DNA of 35,003 bases. It comes from a virus. Of the stretch, positions 26,342-34,032 are shown one piece after another. Where the stretch lies: positions 1 to 35,003 of the IMG/VR virus record IMGVR_UViG_3300027747_002447. One strand, written 5' to 3'. The notes beneath the pieces were generated by a model. It was not told the DNA's origin. It worked only from the letters and a program-made list of their open reading frames with translations, and made no database searches. Every line of letters starts with the position of its first letter. The first letter of the stretch is position 1. Both the position numbers and the translations under genes were made by a program.

Positions 26342-27360
26342 AATTAGACAAGTTTCAACAACTCAAGATTAAGTTAGAAGTGCTTAAGCTTGAGAAGAAT
26401 TTTTTTGCATTAGACAGAGTGTTGTATTACTTCTCTTTCTTGGGCAACATTTTTTTAATCTACTTTGGATACTTTTTTATTAAGAGTATCGTAGATACAT
26501 TACCTCAACTATTTCCGTATCAATCACTATTTTTAACAGTGTTCATTGCGTTATTTTTAACCGGATACGAATTGACAAAGAGATTCGCGATAGAACAATT
26601 ATCGGTGTATTTTATCCAAGTTAGAAATTTTTTTACTTGGAATGCAATAGCCGGATCTTTGTGCGTTGCTTTCTTAATAGCAGGATCTTTTTACCTTTCT
26701 TTAAACGGAGCGCATAGATTAGTGGACTCTTCTGCTAAAATAGAAATCTCTATAGATAATAGCATTCAGATCAAGTCGGACTCAATTACAAAGTACTACG
26801 ACAAAGAAATTGAATACTATAGATCACAACCAGGAAGAACTAAAGCCGATCGTTTGTACAGAGACTCCATTGTTTCTGCGCTACAAACTAACAAAGACGC
26901 AAAAGTTAAAGACGTAGAAAGCAAGACACTGAGCAAATCTCAAAGCACTTTGTCAAAGAATAAAGAAAATGATACCGCATTCGTATTCATGACTTTTTTC
27001 TTAGAGTTTATTATAATTCTTGGTGTGACTTTTAATGCAGTATACACTTTAGGATCTTACGAAGAGACCAAAAAGCTCCTATCAACGCCCAAGTACAAAC
27101 AGGTAGAACTTAATCTTACTCTTTTAAAACTATACTACCAAAACGGAAAGAAGCTACCAGGAGATCCTGTGCTGTCTTTGAATAAGATGCTATCTTTAAT
27201 AAAGAACCAAAAAGTTAATTGTACACAAACTGACATAAGAAACTTTGTGGTGTATTGCACAGAATTGGACATTATCAAAGAGGTACGCGCAAGAAAGAAA
27301 GAGTACCAAGTAGATTACGCTGCGGCCAAAATGTTGATAGAGAACGAGTTAGTACTTTAA
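26338..27360 (+). CDS. Four-helix integral membrane protein with soluble loop (340 aa)
   Basis: Membrane segments are visible at about 29-50 (LYYFSFLGNIFLIYFGYFFI), 60-77, 100-121 (TWNAIAGSLCVAFLIAGSFY) and 214-237 (FVFMTFFLEFIIILGVTFNA). A ~90-residue polar, Lys/Ser/Asp-rich loop (125-210) with IDNSIQIKSDSITKYY lies between helices 3 and 4. The C-terminal ~100 residues look cytosolic and helical (LNLTLLKLYYQNGKKLPGDP...LSLIKNQKVNCTQTDIRNFV), with a helix-turn-helix-like feel. This is not a holin (too large). Candidate roles include superinfection exclusion or a host-envelope modulator; neither is proven. Its start is translationally coupled to the previous gene. Confidence 0.75.
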   Translation: MKLDKFQQLKIKLEVLKLEKNFFALDRVLYYFSFLGNIFLIYFGYFFIKSIVDTLPQLFPYQSLFLTVFIALFLTGYELTKRFAIEQLSVYFIQVRNFFTWNAIAGSLCVAFLIAGSFYLSLNGAHRLVDSSAKIEISIDNSIQIKSDSITKYYDKEIEYYRSQPGRTKADRLYRDSIVSALQTNKDAKVKDVESKTLSKSQSTLSKNKENDTAFVFMTFFLEFIIILGVTFNAVYTLGSYEETKKLLSTPKYKQVELNLTLLKLYYQNGKKLPGDPVLSLNKMLSLIKNQKVNCTQTDIRNFVVYCTELDIIKEVRARKKEYQVDYAAAKMLIENELVL

Positions 27361-27391
27361 TTTTACATTTTTCTAGATTCCCTAAATAGTG

Positions 27392-27399
27392 TATATTTG
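27392..27399 (+). promoter_or_regulatory. Exact TAnnTTTG match abutting the polymerase start
   Basis: TATATTTG matches the Bacteroidetes -7 consensus exactly, yet ends 3 bases before the ATG at 27403. If used it would give a leaderless mRNA or feed an internal start; otherwise it is coincidence. Confidence 0.3.
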
Positions 27400-27402
27400 A
27401 AT

Positions 27403-29712
27403 ATGCAAGAAAAAAGTTATGTATTAGTCGATACTTTCGACAAACTAAAAGACATGATCAATCATGTCAAAGACAAAGAGATTATTGCTTTCGATACCGA
27501 AACAAACTCTTTGAACACAAGACAAGGAACCATAATAGGTTTCTCAGTATCAGCAGAAATCGGTAAAGGCTATTATATGCCTACGGCGGTTTACGATAAA
27601 GAAACTAATTCTTTAGTAGACGCTATTATCGATGGTAAAAATTGTCAAGATCTAGCAAAACAATTCATATCAAAACTAGTCGGTAAAAAGTTAGTAATGC
27701 ATAACGCATCTTTCGATTGTCGATTCGTTAAGAACTTTTATGGAGTTGATTTATTGCCAAGTCTTTACGTAGATACCATTCTATTGGTACATACTGTAAA
27801 CGAAGAAGGCGCAGGATTTGCTTACGCTAGTCCATTCGGTTTAAAAAGCATCGCTCAATCTATTCAAAAAGAATTGGGTCTTGATGTGACAAAAGACGCA
27901 AACGAAGAACAAATAGAATTGAAAACTTCTATTAAAGAAAACGGAGGATCAATCACAAGAGAAAGCTACGAAATTTGGAAAGCGGACATAAACATACTCG
28001 CTAAGTACGCTGCAGCAGATACCGACCTAACATTAAGAGTGTACGAACACTTTATCAAAGAGCTTTACGATCAAAATCTTGATAAATTCTTTTTCGAAGA
28101 TGAGGTTATGCCTTTATATAGAGAAGTCACTATTCCTATGGAAGAAAGCGGAATTAGCTTGGACATAGAGACAATGAAGAAAGCCGACAAAGATATCACA
28201 GAAGAGATGAAGAAAAGATCTCACTCAGTAGTGTCTGAATTACTAAAAGACAGTAGAGTAAAAATGTGGGTATTGAACAAAGCAAAAGAAACTTACCCAG
28301 CAAATAACAAAGGTGCATTCGCTCAAATGGTTGTTGAAGAGTCTGGATTAGAATTGCCAAAATCAGAAAAGACAGGTAAGTACAACATCACAAAATCAGA
28401 AGTAGCAAGATTGCCTGAATCAGCAGCAAAACACTTTTTATTAAACGGCGCAGATGTGCTAGACGAAGACTTTTCTAACAAGATAAGTATGAAGATGTGG
28501 AGAGATGCAAACGATGGTAACTTTTTTAACATTCAATCCAAAGATCAATTGGGTGAAATTGCTTTTAGCGTTCTTGGATTCAAACCGCTATCTGAAACTA
28601 AAAAAGGAAAGGCTCAGTTCGACGAAGACATGTTGCAAGTTATTTCAGAAACACAAGAATGGGCAAAGAATTTAAGAATATACAATAAGTTACTCAAGAT
28701 CAAATCAACTTACATAGATAGATTCTTAAACGCTAGCGAAAATGGAATTTATTATTTTTATTACAAACAACACGGTACAGTATCAGGTCGTTATGGATCG
28801 GATGCTCAACAGTTACCAAGACCTAAAGAAGAAGGTGATGACGATCCAGTAATTATAGAATACACAAATTTAGTACGAGCATTCTTTGTTCCAAAAGAAG
28901 GCAACATATTTGTTGATTGCGATTATGAATCTTTGGAACCTCACGTATTCGCTGATGTGAGTGGTGACGAAGGCCTTAAGGACATTTTTAGAAACAATTG
29001 GGATTTTTATTCCACAATTGCTATCAAAACAGAAGGCCTTAATCAATATTCAGGAGATAAGAAAGCCGATAATTTTTTAAGAAAGCACGCGCCAAAGAAA
29101 AGAAACACTGCAAAAGCATATGCATTAGGTATTCCTTACGGTATGGGCGCTTACGCTTTAGGTAAAAATATCAACGTATCTACCAAAGAAGCGGATAAAT
29201 TGGTTAAAGGTTACTTAAGCGGATTTCCAGAACTAAATAAGTGGATGAAGCGATCAGAAATGGAAGCTAAAACTTTGGGATACGTTAAAACAAAAGTTGG
29301 TCGAGTAAGACACTTGCCAAAGGTGAAGGCCATATACGAAACTATTGGTGATGGTATATTGGACTGGAACTTTAAAAGAAAATTAGAATACGAATTCGGT
29401 AAAGATCAAGTAAAGAGCTTAAGCAGAGACTTCGTAAACGGTTTAAATAACGCAAAAAATGTACAAATACAGGGACTGTCTGCGTCTATCGTAAACAGAG
29501 CTGCGATGGAAATCAATAGAGAATTTAAGAAGAGAGGAATAAACGGCTGGGTGTGCGCCCAAATTCACGATCAGATAGTATGTGAAGTACCTGAAGCTGA
29601 TGCAGAAGTAGCAGCTAAGATTGTACAAGATAAAATGGAAAACACCACTAAATTAAGTATTGCGTTAAAGGCACCGCCATCGATAGCACATAATTTACGA
29701 GATGGTCACTAA
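27403..29712 (+). CDS. DNA polymerase, family A, with 3'-5' exonuclease
   Basis: The frame extends to a TTG at 27397, but the ATG at 27403 is used here (769 aa). Exonuclease motifs are intact: D31-x-E33 (IIAFDTETNSL), N101...D105 (MHNASFDCRF) and Y202-x3-D206 (YAAADTDL). Polymerase motifs: SGRYGS (461-466), motif A DCDYESLEPHVF with D507, motif B R567...K571-AYA-L575-GIP-Y579-G (E. coli R754, K758, F762, Y766), Q690, and motif C IHDQIVCEV with H722 and D723. Position 762 is Leu, a common variant in viral family A polymerases, and the motif C Glu is Gln (HDQ). This is the replicative polymerase, replacing the family B gp43 of T4. The downstream gap carries the chaperone cassette promoter region. 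Confidence 0.95.
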   Translation: MQEKSYVLVDTFDKLKDMINHVKDKEIIAFDTETNSLNTRQGTIIGFSVSAEIGKGYYMPTAVYDKETNSLVDAIIDGKNCQDLAKQFISKLVGKKLVMHNASFDCRFVKNFYGVDLLPSLYVDTILLVHTVNEEGAGFAYASPFGLKSIAQSIQKELGLDVTKDANEEQIELKTSIKENGGSITRESYEIWKADINILAKYAAADTDLTLRVYEHFIKELYDQNLDKFFFEDEVMPLYREVTIPMEESGISLDIETMKKADKDITEEMKKRSHSVVSELLKDSRVKMWVLNKAKETYPANNKGAFAQMVVEESGLELPKSEKTGKYNITKSEVARLPESAAKHFLLNGADVLDEDFSNKISMKMWRDANDGNFFNIQSKDQLGEIAFSVLGFKPLSETKKGKAQFDEDMLQVISETQEWAKNLRIYNKLLKIKSTYIDRFLNASENGIYYFYYKQHGTVSGRYGSDAQQLPRPKEEGDDDPVIIEYTNLVRAFFVPKEGNIFVDCDYESLEPHVFADVSGDEGLKDIFRNNWDFYSTIAIKTEGLNQYSGDKKADNFLRKHAPKKRNTAKAYALGIPYGMGAYALGKNINVSTKEADKLVKGYLSGFPELNKWMKRSEMEAKTLGYVKTKVGRVRHLPKVKAIYETIGDGILDWNFKRKLEYEFGKDQVKSLSRDFVNGLNNAKNVQIQGLSASIVNRAAMEINREFKKRGINGWVCAQIHDQIVCEVPEADAEVAAKIVQDKMENTTKLSIALKAPPSIAHNLRDGH

Positions 29713-29741
29713 AAACTAAAATTTTTTTATTTTTAAAAAGT

Positions 29742-29755
29742 TATATATATTTATA
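29742..29755 (+). promoter_or_regulatory. Candidate promoter of the chaperone cassette
   Basis: TATATATATTTATA lies in the 119-base gap before hsp20, upstream of the small upstream ORF and inverted-repeat arm, and matches the recurrent element. It is the only candidate promoter before the four-gene chaperone cluster. Confidence 0.45.
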
Positions 29756-29783
29756 GAAAATAAGGACCGGTAGGCCTTTAGTT

Positions 29784-29807
29784 ATGACCGTTAAATTTAA
29801 TAATTAA
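29784..29807 (+). CDS. Upstream mini-ORF (7 aa) in the hsp20 leader
   Basis: ATG at 29784 in the common local context AGTTATG opens a 7-codon ORF (MTVKFNN) ending TAA at 29805-29807, 24 bases before the hsp20 ATG. It could be a leader peptide controlling hsp20 translation, or a vestige of an earlier start. Its translation is unproven. Confidence 0.35.
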   Translation: MTVKFNN

Positions 29808-29819
29808 CCTAAAACACAC

Positions 29820-29827
29820 AGGAGGTG
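29820..29827 (+). promoter_or_regulatory. Strong Shine-Dalgarno site of hsp20
   Basis: AGGAGGTG lies with 6 bases between GGAGG and the ATG at 29832. This is the only strong Shine-Dalgarno site I found in the window, where other starts are preceded by AT-rich sequence or the AGTTATG context. It fixes the start of hsp20. Confidence 0.85.
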
Positions 29828-29831
29828 TAAA

Positions 29832-30272
29832 ATGACACAATTAGCACATTGGGGCGTCGATCCCTTTGATCTTCTATGGAAGAATCTATTCGACCAAAAT
29901 TCTAATTTCTCTACAATCGCAGAGAAAATCTCTTATCCACTAGACATTTACGAAAAACAAGACAGTATAGTATTCGAACTTGCAGCAGTAGGTTTGGACT
30001 ACGAAGACATTGATATCGAAGTGCAAGGCGATGTTCTTCGCATCAAGTATGCAAAATCAAAAGAGGAAGAACCAATAACAAATTTCATTCACAAAGGAAT
30101 CGCAAGAAGATCTTTCGATTTGGCTTGGAAAATTGCTTCCAAGTTCGATCTAACTTCTTTGGAAGCTACTATCGACAAAGGACTTTTAAAAATTGAAATT
30201 CCGATATCTCAAGAAAGCATGCCAAAGAAAATTCAAATCAAACCTAAGAATTTGCTTCAAGTAAAATCTTAA
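29832..30272 (+). CDS. Small heat shock protein (Hsp20/IbpA, alpha-crystallin domain)
   Basis: The 146-aa protein has a short N-terminal arm (HWGVDPFDLLWKNLF) and an alpha-crystallin domain from about 35: YPLDIYEKQDSIVFELAAVGL, DIDIEVQGDVLRIKYA, RRSFDLAWKI and the diagnostic LEATIDKGLLKIEIPI near the end, then a short C-terminal KIQIKPK extension (I-x-I type) that docks neighbouring subunits. sHsps hold unfolding proteins for refolding by other chaperones, here presumably including the GroEL/ES encoded just downstream. Hsp20 genes are common in marine T4-like phages. The gene is set apart by a strong Shine-Dalgarno, an upstream mini-ORF and a flanking inverted repeat. Confidence 0.93.
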   Translation: MTQLAHWGVDPFDLLWKNLFDQNSNFSTIAEKISYPLDIYEKQDSIVFELAAVGLDYEDIDIEVQGDVLRIKYAKSKEEEPITNFIHKGIARRSFDLAWKIASKFDLTSLEATIDKGLLKIEIPISQESMPKKIQIKPKNLLQVKS

Positions 30273-30298
30273 AATAAAAAGGCCTACCGCCCTTAGTT

Positions 30299-30499
30299 AT
30301 GTTTAGCATCTGCAAAAATTACATCAAAGTCAACGACGACCTATATCAAGTGGTAAAGCAAATACCAGAGGACAGGATAGATAATCCTGAAACAGAGGTC
30401 AATGCTATCAAAAATCGGTTAAGAGCTGACACTGCATTTAAAAAAGATGGAATGTTATATTTTTGTATTAAAATTGAAGAATTAGAAATAATAAATTAA
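30299..30499 (+). CDS. Small hypothetical protein between Hsp20 and GroES (66 aa)
   Basis: MFSICKNYIKVNDDLYQVVK, then IPEDRIDNPETEVNAIKNRLRADTAFKKDGMLYF and CIKIEELEIIN. It is a compact alpha/beta protein with two Cys and no known motif. The start has the AGTTATG context and the stop lies 4 bases before groES, so it is within the chaperone operon. It could be a substrate-specific adaptor for the phage chaperonin, but only position argues for that. Confidence 0.65.
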   Translation: MFSICKNYIKVNDDLYQVVKQIPEDRIDNPETEVNAIKNRLRADTAFKKDGMLYFCIKIEELEIIN

Positions 30500-30503
30500 A
30501 AAA

Positions 30504-30797
30504 ATGAGCAAACTAAAACCACTCAACGGTTTCTTAATATTAAGACCGATTGAAGAACAAGAACAAACTTACGGAAACATCGTAATTCCAGATTTAGGCA
30601 AAGAACGTCCTGAAATGGGTGAAGTAGTAGCGACTAGCGAAACTTACAATTGGCACACAGACACATTTGTTAAATCAGCTGTAAAAGAGGGACAAAAGGT
30701 TTTGATTCCTAAAATGGGATCTATGAAAATCACCATCGAAGGTGAAGATTATTTCATCGCAAAAGACACAGAAATCTTAGCTGTATTAAAAGACTAA
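30504..30797 (+). CDS. groES: Co-chaperonin GroES
   Basis: The 97-aa length is typical for GroES. KPLNGFLILRPIEEQEQTYGNIVIPDLGKERPEMGEVVA shows the fold start (LxxRxxxEE) and the mobile loop, whose tip (YGNIVIPD) docks onto GroEL (canonical GGIVL). The later segments VKEGQKVLIPK and IEGEDYFIAKDTEILAVLK are the roof and last strands. In T4, gp31 is a distant GroES substitute needed for folding the capsid protein; here the protein is a conventional GroES. It is followed 2 bases later by groEL, the usual bacterial gene order. Confidence 0.95.
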   Translation: MSKLKPLNGFLILRPIEEQEQTYGNIVIPDLGKERPEMGEVVATSETYNWHTDTFVKSAVKEGQKVLIPKMGSMKITIEGEDYFIAKDTEILAVLKD

Positions 30798-30799
30798 TT

Positions 30800-32425
30800 A
30801 TGAGTACAACAAAAAATATAAATGGAACAGAACTTAAAGAGAAGTTACTTTCCGGAATTGAGAAATTAAATCTAGCTGTCTCGTCTACATTAGGACCAGG
30901 CGGTAGAACAGTTTTAATCAGAGAGCAAAATGGCGAAGTTAAAGTAACCAAAGACGGCGTAACAGTAGCTAAAGCTTTTCATAAATTGGAAGACGATGTT
31001 GAAGACTTAGGCGCACAGTTAGTAAAGCAAGTTAGTATTAAATCCGCAGTTGAAGCTGGAGACGGTACGACTACTTCTACTTTATTGGCAACAGAAATGG
31101 TTAGAGAAGGTTTAAAAGAAATTCGTCAAGGTTCTAACGCAGTAGAGATTAAAAACTCAATCGATAAAACAGTCAAGCAAGTTATCGAATACATTAAGAA
31201 AATTGCTATTGATATCGATTCAGAAGAACAAGTAAAGCAAGTTGCGACTATTTCAGGTAATAACGATGTAGAAGTTGGTAATTTGATTGCTACTGCGATT
31301 GAAAAAGTAGGTCGCGAAGGTGTAGTTACAATCGAAGAATCAAAAAGTGGAGAAACCAGTTTAGAAATCGTTGAAGGTATGCAATTCGACAGAGGTTACA
31401 AATCTCCTTATTTCGTTACTAATAACACAACGATGCAGTCAGTATTAGAAGATCCTTACATTTTCTTGTACGACGGTAGAATCTCCTCAGCGCAAGAGCT
31501 TTTACAAGTTTTAACAAAAGCAAATTCAGAGAACAAACCATTGTTAATTATCGCAGAAGATATCGGAGAAGAAGCATTAGCTACTTTGATCGTTAATAAG
31601 ATGAGAGGCATCGTTCAAGTTTGTGCAGTTAAAGCACCAGACTTTGCAGAAAGAAAAACGTTGATCTTAGAAGACATCGCAATCTTAACAGGCGGTTCAG
31701 TAGCTTCTAAAGACAAAGGTCACAAATTGGAAAAATTAACTGGAGCTCAAATCAACGAATTCTTAGGTAGAGCTAGATTAGTTACAGTATCCAAAGACGA
31801 AACTACTATCATCGACGGTAAAGGCAATGAAACTGTAATCGAAGCAAGAGCAGAAGAAATTAAAGAGCAAATTGAAAAATCAACATCGTTCTACGAGAAA
31901 GAGAAATTACAAGAGAGATTAGGTAAATTGGTTGGAGGTGTTGCAATCATCAACGTAGGCGGTAATTCTGATATTGAAATTAAAGAAAAGAAAGACAGAG
32001 TAGAAGACGCTTTATACGCAACTAAGGCAGCGTTATCTGACGGTATCGTAGCAGGCGGAGGTTCGGCTTTATTCGAAGCGTCCATTCAACATCATGCACA
32101 AGATTCTATCCACGATGCAATTGCTTATGGAATTGTTCAGAAAGCGATTCAAGCTCCATTCAAGAAGATCTTAGAAAATGCAGGAGTTCAAGACTGGTAC
32201 AATAAGATTCCAAAAGAAGGCGAAGTATACGATGCCAAAAATCACAAGATAGTAAACGCGTTAGAAGCCGGCATTATCGATCCAGCCAAAGTGGTTATCA
32301 CCGCTCTTAGAAACGCGGCTTCAGTAGCAGGAACCATTCTAACTACCGAATCAGTTGTATTCGAAAAGAAAGAAAAAGAAGAAAAAACTCAAGACCCAAT
32401 GATGGGAATGGGCGGAATGATGTAA
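30800..32425 (+). CDS. groEL: Chaperonin GroEL (full length)
   Basis: The 541-aa chaperonin is essentially full length (E. coli 548). ATP-site residues are in place: LGPGGR (31-36), TKDGV with D52, GDGTTT (88 region), and RVEDAL with Asp, AGGGSALFEA. The apical substrate-binding stretch MQFDRGYKSPYFV keeps both Tyr and Phe, and EDIGEEALATLIVNKMRG is conserved. The C-terminus ends DPMMGMGGMM, the Gly-Met tail of bacterial GroEL. So it should form a working double ring with the GroES next door. Phage GroELs are rare, and a complete phage GroES/EL pair is rarer still. A terminator follows. Confidence 0.96.
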   Translation: MSTTKNINGTELKEKLLSGIEKLNLAVSSTLGPGGRTVLIREQNGEVKVTKDGVTVAKAFHKLEDDVEDLGAQLVKQVSIKSAVEAGDGTTTSTLLATEMVREGLKEIRQGSNAVEIKNSIDKTVKQVIEYIKKIAIDIDSEEQVKQVATISGNNDVEVGNLIATAIEKVGREGVVTIEESKSGETSLEIVEGMQFDRGYKSPYFVTNNTTMQSVLEDPYIFLYDGRISSAQELLQVLTKANSENKPLLIIAEDIGEEALATLIVNKMRGIVQVCAVKAPDFAERKTLILEDIAILTGGSVASKDKGHKLEKLTGAQINEFLGRARLVTVSKDETTIIDGKGNETVIEARAEEIKEQIEKSTSFYEKEKLQERLGKLVGGVAIINVGGNSDIEIKEKKDRVEDALYATKAALSDGIVAGGGSALFEASIQHHAQDSIHDAIAYGIVQKAIQAPFKKILENAGVQDWYNKIPKEGEVYDAKNHKIVNALEAGIIDPAKVVITALRNAASVAGTILTTESVVFEKKEKEEKTQDPMMGMGGMM

Positions 32426-32435
32426 TAAAATAAAG

Positions 32436-32458
32436 AGCCCTCTTCGGAGGGCTTCTTT
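32436..32458 (+). terminator. Intrinsic terminator with UUCG loop after groEL
   Basis: AGCCCTC at 32436-32442 and GAGGGCT at 32447-32453 enclose a TTCG tetraloop, followed by a T-rich tail. It ends the chaperone operon, and a candidate promoter begins at 32461. Confidence 0.88.
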
Positions 32459-32460
32459 AC

Positions 32461-32470
32461 GATATTTATT
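32461..32470 (+). promoter_or_regulatory. Candidate promoter element (GATATTTATT)
   Basis: The element lies immediately after the groEL terminator and 11-20 bases before the ATG at 32481; it belongs to the recurrent set. Confidence 0.4.
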
Positions 32471-32480
32471 TTAAAATCTA

Positions 32481-33002
32481 ATGATAAAATTAGCATATTT
32501 ACTAAAAGAAATAGGAGATACGTTATTAACGCCTTATACGTATACTAGAAAAACTACAAAAAGTAGACACCTAGTAGATAGCTTTAAAAGTGTATTTAAT
32601 TGGGTAACTGAAAATAACGTTAAATACGTAGCTTTTATAGATAAATCTAAAAACGAAGACAATAAATCTTGGAGATATACCGCGGATTTTGGTATAGGAA
32701 CAGCAAATAATCCAAATTTTAATGTATCAAGTAAAGATACAAAAACAGGTAATATTTTTAGAATCATGGCAACTATGACAGATATAATAAAAAAAGAAAT
32801 TGACATAGACGCAAAAGAAAACAGGTCTATAAAATATATAGATATATCTCCAACTGGAGAATCGAAAGCCAAAGATAATAGAAGACTTCATTTATACTCT
32901 GAATATATAAAAAAAAATATGCCTCCTGGATCTAAAATAACAATAACAGGACGTAAAATAAAAATCACTCTTCCTAAAACATCAAATAATCAGCCTTCTT
33001 AA
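32481..33002 (+). CDS. Hypothetical protein (173 aa)
   Basis: The start MIKLAYLLKEIGDTLLTPYT is followed by a beta region (NNVKYVAFIDKSKN, WRYTADFGIG), an NIFRIMATMTDIIKKEIDID helix and IKYIDISPTGESKAKDNRRLHLYSEYIKK, ending with basic IKITLPK. The pattern KGNIFRIMATxTxIIK...IxxSPxGESxxxxxRxxLYxxYIxK is one I recall from small uncharacterised phage proteins (often about 150-170 aa) that are common in T4-like genomes. The ~173-aa size is consistent. It is a single-gene unit: terminator and promoter before it, and a terminator hairpin overlapping its own stop after it. Function unknown. Confidence 0.75.
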   Translation: MIKLAYLLKEIGDTLLTPYTYTRKTTKSRHLVDSFKSVFNWVTENNVKYVAFIDKSKNEDNKSWRYTADFGIGTANNPNFNVSSKDTKTGNIFRIMATMTDIIKKEIDIDAKENRSIKYIDISPTGESKAKDNRRLHLYSEYIKKNMPPGSKITITGRKIKITLPKTSNNQPS

Positions 33003-33016
33003 TTGAGGGCTTTTTT
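32992..33016 (+). terminator. Intrinsic terminator overlapping the stop codon
   Basis: AGCCTTC at 32992-32998 pairs with GAGGGCT at 33005-33011 (one wobble) around a 6-base loop, then T's to 33016. The left arm and stop codon lie inside the coding end of the 32481 gene. Confidence 0.8.
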
Positions 33017-33058
33017 ATGTAACTTAAAAGATAGATTTTATAAGAAGTCAAAAAATTG

Positions 33059-33067
33059 TTATATTTA
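33059..33067 (+). promoter_or_regulatory. Candidate promoter element (TATATTTAA)
   Basis: TATATTTAA lies about 21-29 bases before the ATG at 33088 (context AGTTATG), after the terminator at 33016. It would drive the SGNH-like/PLP-like pair. Confidence 0.4.
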
Positions 33068-33087
33068 ATTAATTAAAAAATATAGTT

Positions 33088-34032
33088 ATGAAAATTGGAT
33101 TGGTATCAATTATGGGAAATGTAGGTTCAACACTCAATTCGCAAGGAGGGGGATATGGACTTATACAATCAAAAATGTTGAAAGACAACCATCCAAATGA
33201 TATTGTAGACGTAAATCCCAGTCCTAGCGATTGGGGTTCTTACGATCTCTTATACATTTGCGAAGGAGTTAATTTCGTTGAAGGCTCTTTTAATGTTCCT
33301 GGTGGACCTCAAAATATTCACACGGAAAAGATGAAAGCTATTTCAGAGTTCGAAGGAGAAATAAGATTCTCTAATAGTCAATTTGATTTCAATAAGTTCA
33401 ATCAAAGGCTAAAAGTAGAAGGACAATTTCCTGACACTAGCATGATAGCTTGGTACAATACTTTTTTATCTCACGGTTTACACAATAGAAAAGGCGTTAT
33501 TGGAGATTCTCATGCTTTATCGGTGTGGAAACCTGGACACTCTTTGGATTTTACTGCTGGTAGAACTTTACACGGATTTTTAAAAAGAGAAACGGTAGAA
33601 GCGATTAATAATAAATTTGACGAAGTTACTTTATACTTTGGCACTATCGATTTACGTTTTCACTTAATGAGACAAGAGAATCCACAACAAGCTACCGCAG
33701 ATCTATTCAACAGATACGTAGAATTCGCAAAACAATTAAAGAAAGCAACCTTAGTTGAACTATTGCCAGTAGAACACGAATCAAGAAAAATTCCTGGAAC
33801 CGGTTTATACAAGAAGCAACCATTCTTTGGTACAAGAGCAGAGAGAATGCAAGTAAGAGAAATCGCTAACGAAATCATTAACAATTCAGGATTAGAAGTA
33901 ATTCAGTGGCCAAAAGAATGGATCGACGAAGACGGAACTAAGATGCTCGATATTCTTGAAATGAAACAATCTGTGCATTTAAGACCAAAACATTATCCAT
34001 ACTTAAACGAAATACTAAATGTTTCTAAATAA
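33088..34032 (+). CDS. SGNH/GDSL-hydrolase-like protein of unknown substrate (314 aa)
   Basis: The N-terminus MKIGLVSIMGNVGSTLNSQG begins an alpha/beta protein. Two places look like SGNH hydrolase blocks: GVIGDSHALSV with Ser141 (block I GDS) and TLYFGTIDLRFHL at 182-193 (block III-like GTxDL). Near the end, SVHLRPKHYPYLNEIL (295-310) offers the His of block V, but the usual DxxH Asp is not clearly present. The N-terminal domain (about 1-130) is extra. If it is an SGNH enzyme it could act as an esterase or acyl hydrolase on sugars or phospholipids, but the active site is not complete by eye. It overlaps the next gene by 14 bases, so the two are co-translated. Confidence 0.5.
   Translation: MKIGLVSIMGNVGSTLNSQGGGYGLIQSKMLKDNHPNDIVDVNPSPSDWGSYDLLYICEGVNFVEGSFNVPGGPQNIHTEKMKAISEFEGEIRFSNSQFDFNKFNQRLKVEGQFPDTSMIAWYNTFLSHGLHNRKGVIGDSHALSVWKPGHSLDFTAGRTLHGFLKRETVEAINNKFDEVTLYFGTIDLRFHLMRQENPQQATADLFNRYVEFAKQLKKATLVELLPVEHESRKIPGTGLYKKQPFFGTRAERMQVREIANEIINNSGLEVIQWPKEWIDEDGTKMLDILEMKQSVHLRPKHYPYLNEILNVSK

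Larger units (their letters stand above)
29769..30288. repeat. 11-bp inverted repeat flanking hsp20
   Basis: GGTAGGCCTTT at 29769-29779 and AAAGGCCTACC at 30278-30288 are exact reverse complements, one on each side of hsp20. Each arm is followed within a few bases by the same TTAGTTATG string. It may form a long-range RNA pairing enclosing hsp20, or mark a boundary of an inserted gene. Confidence 0.7.
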
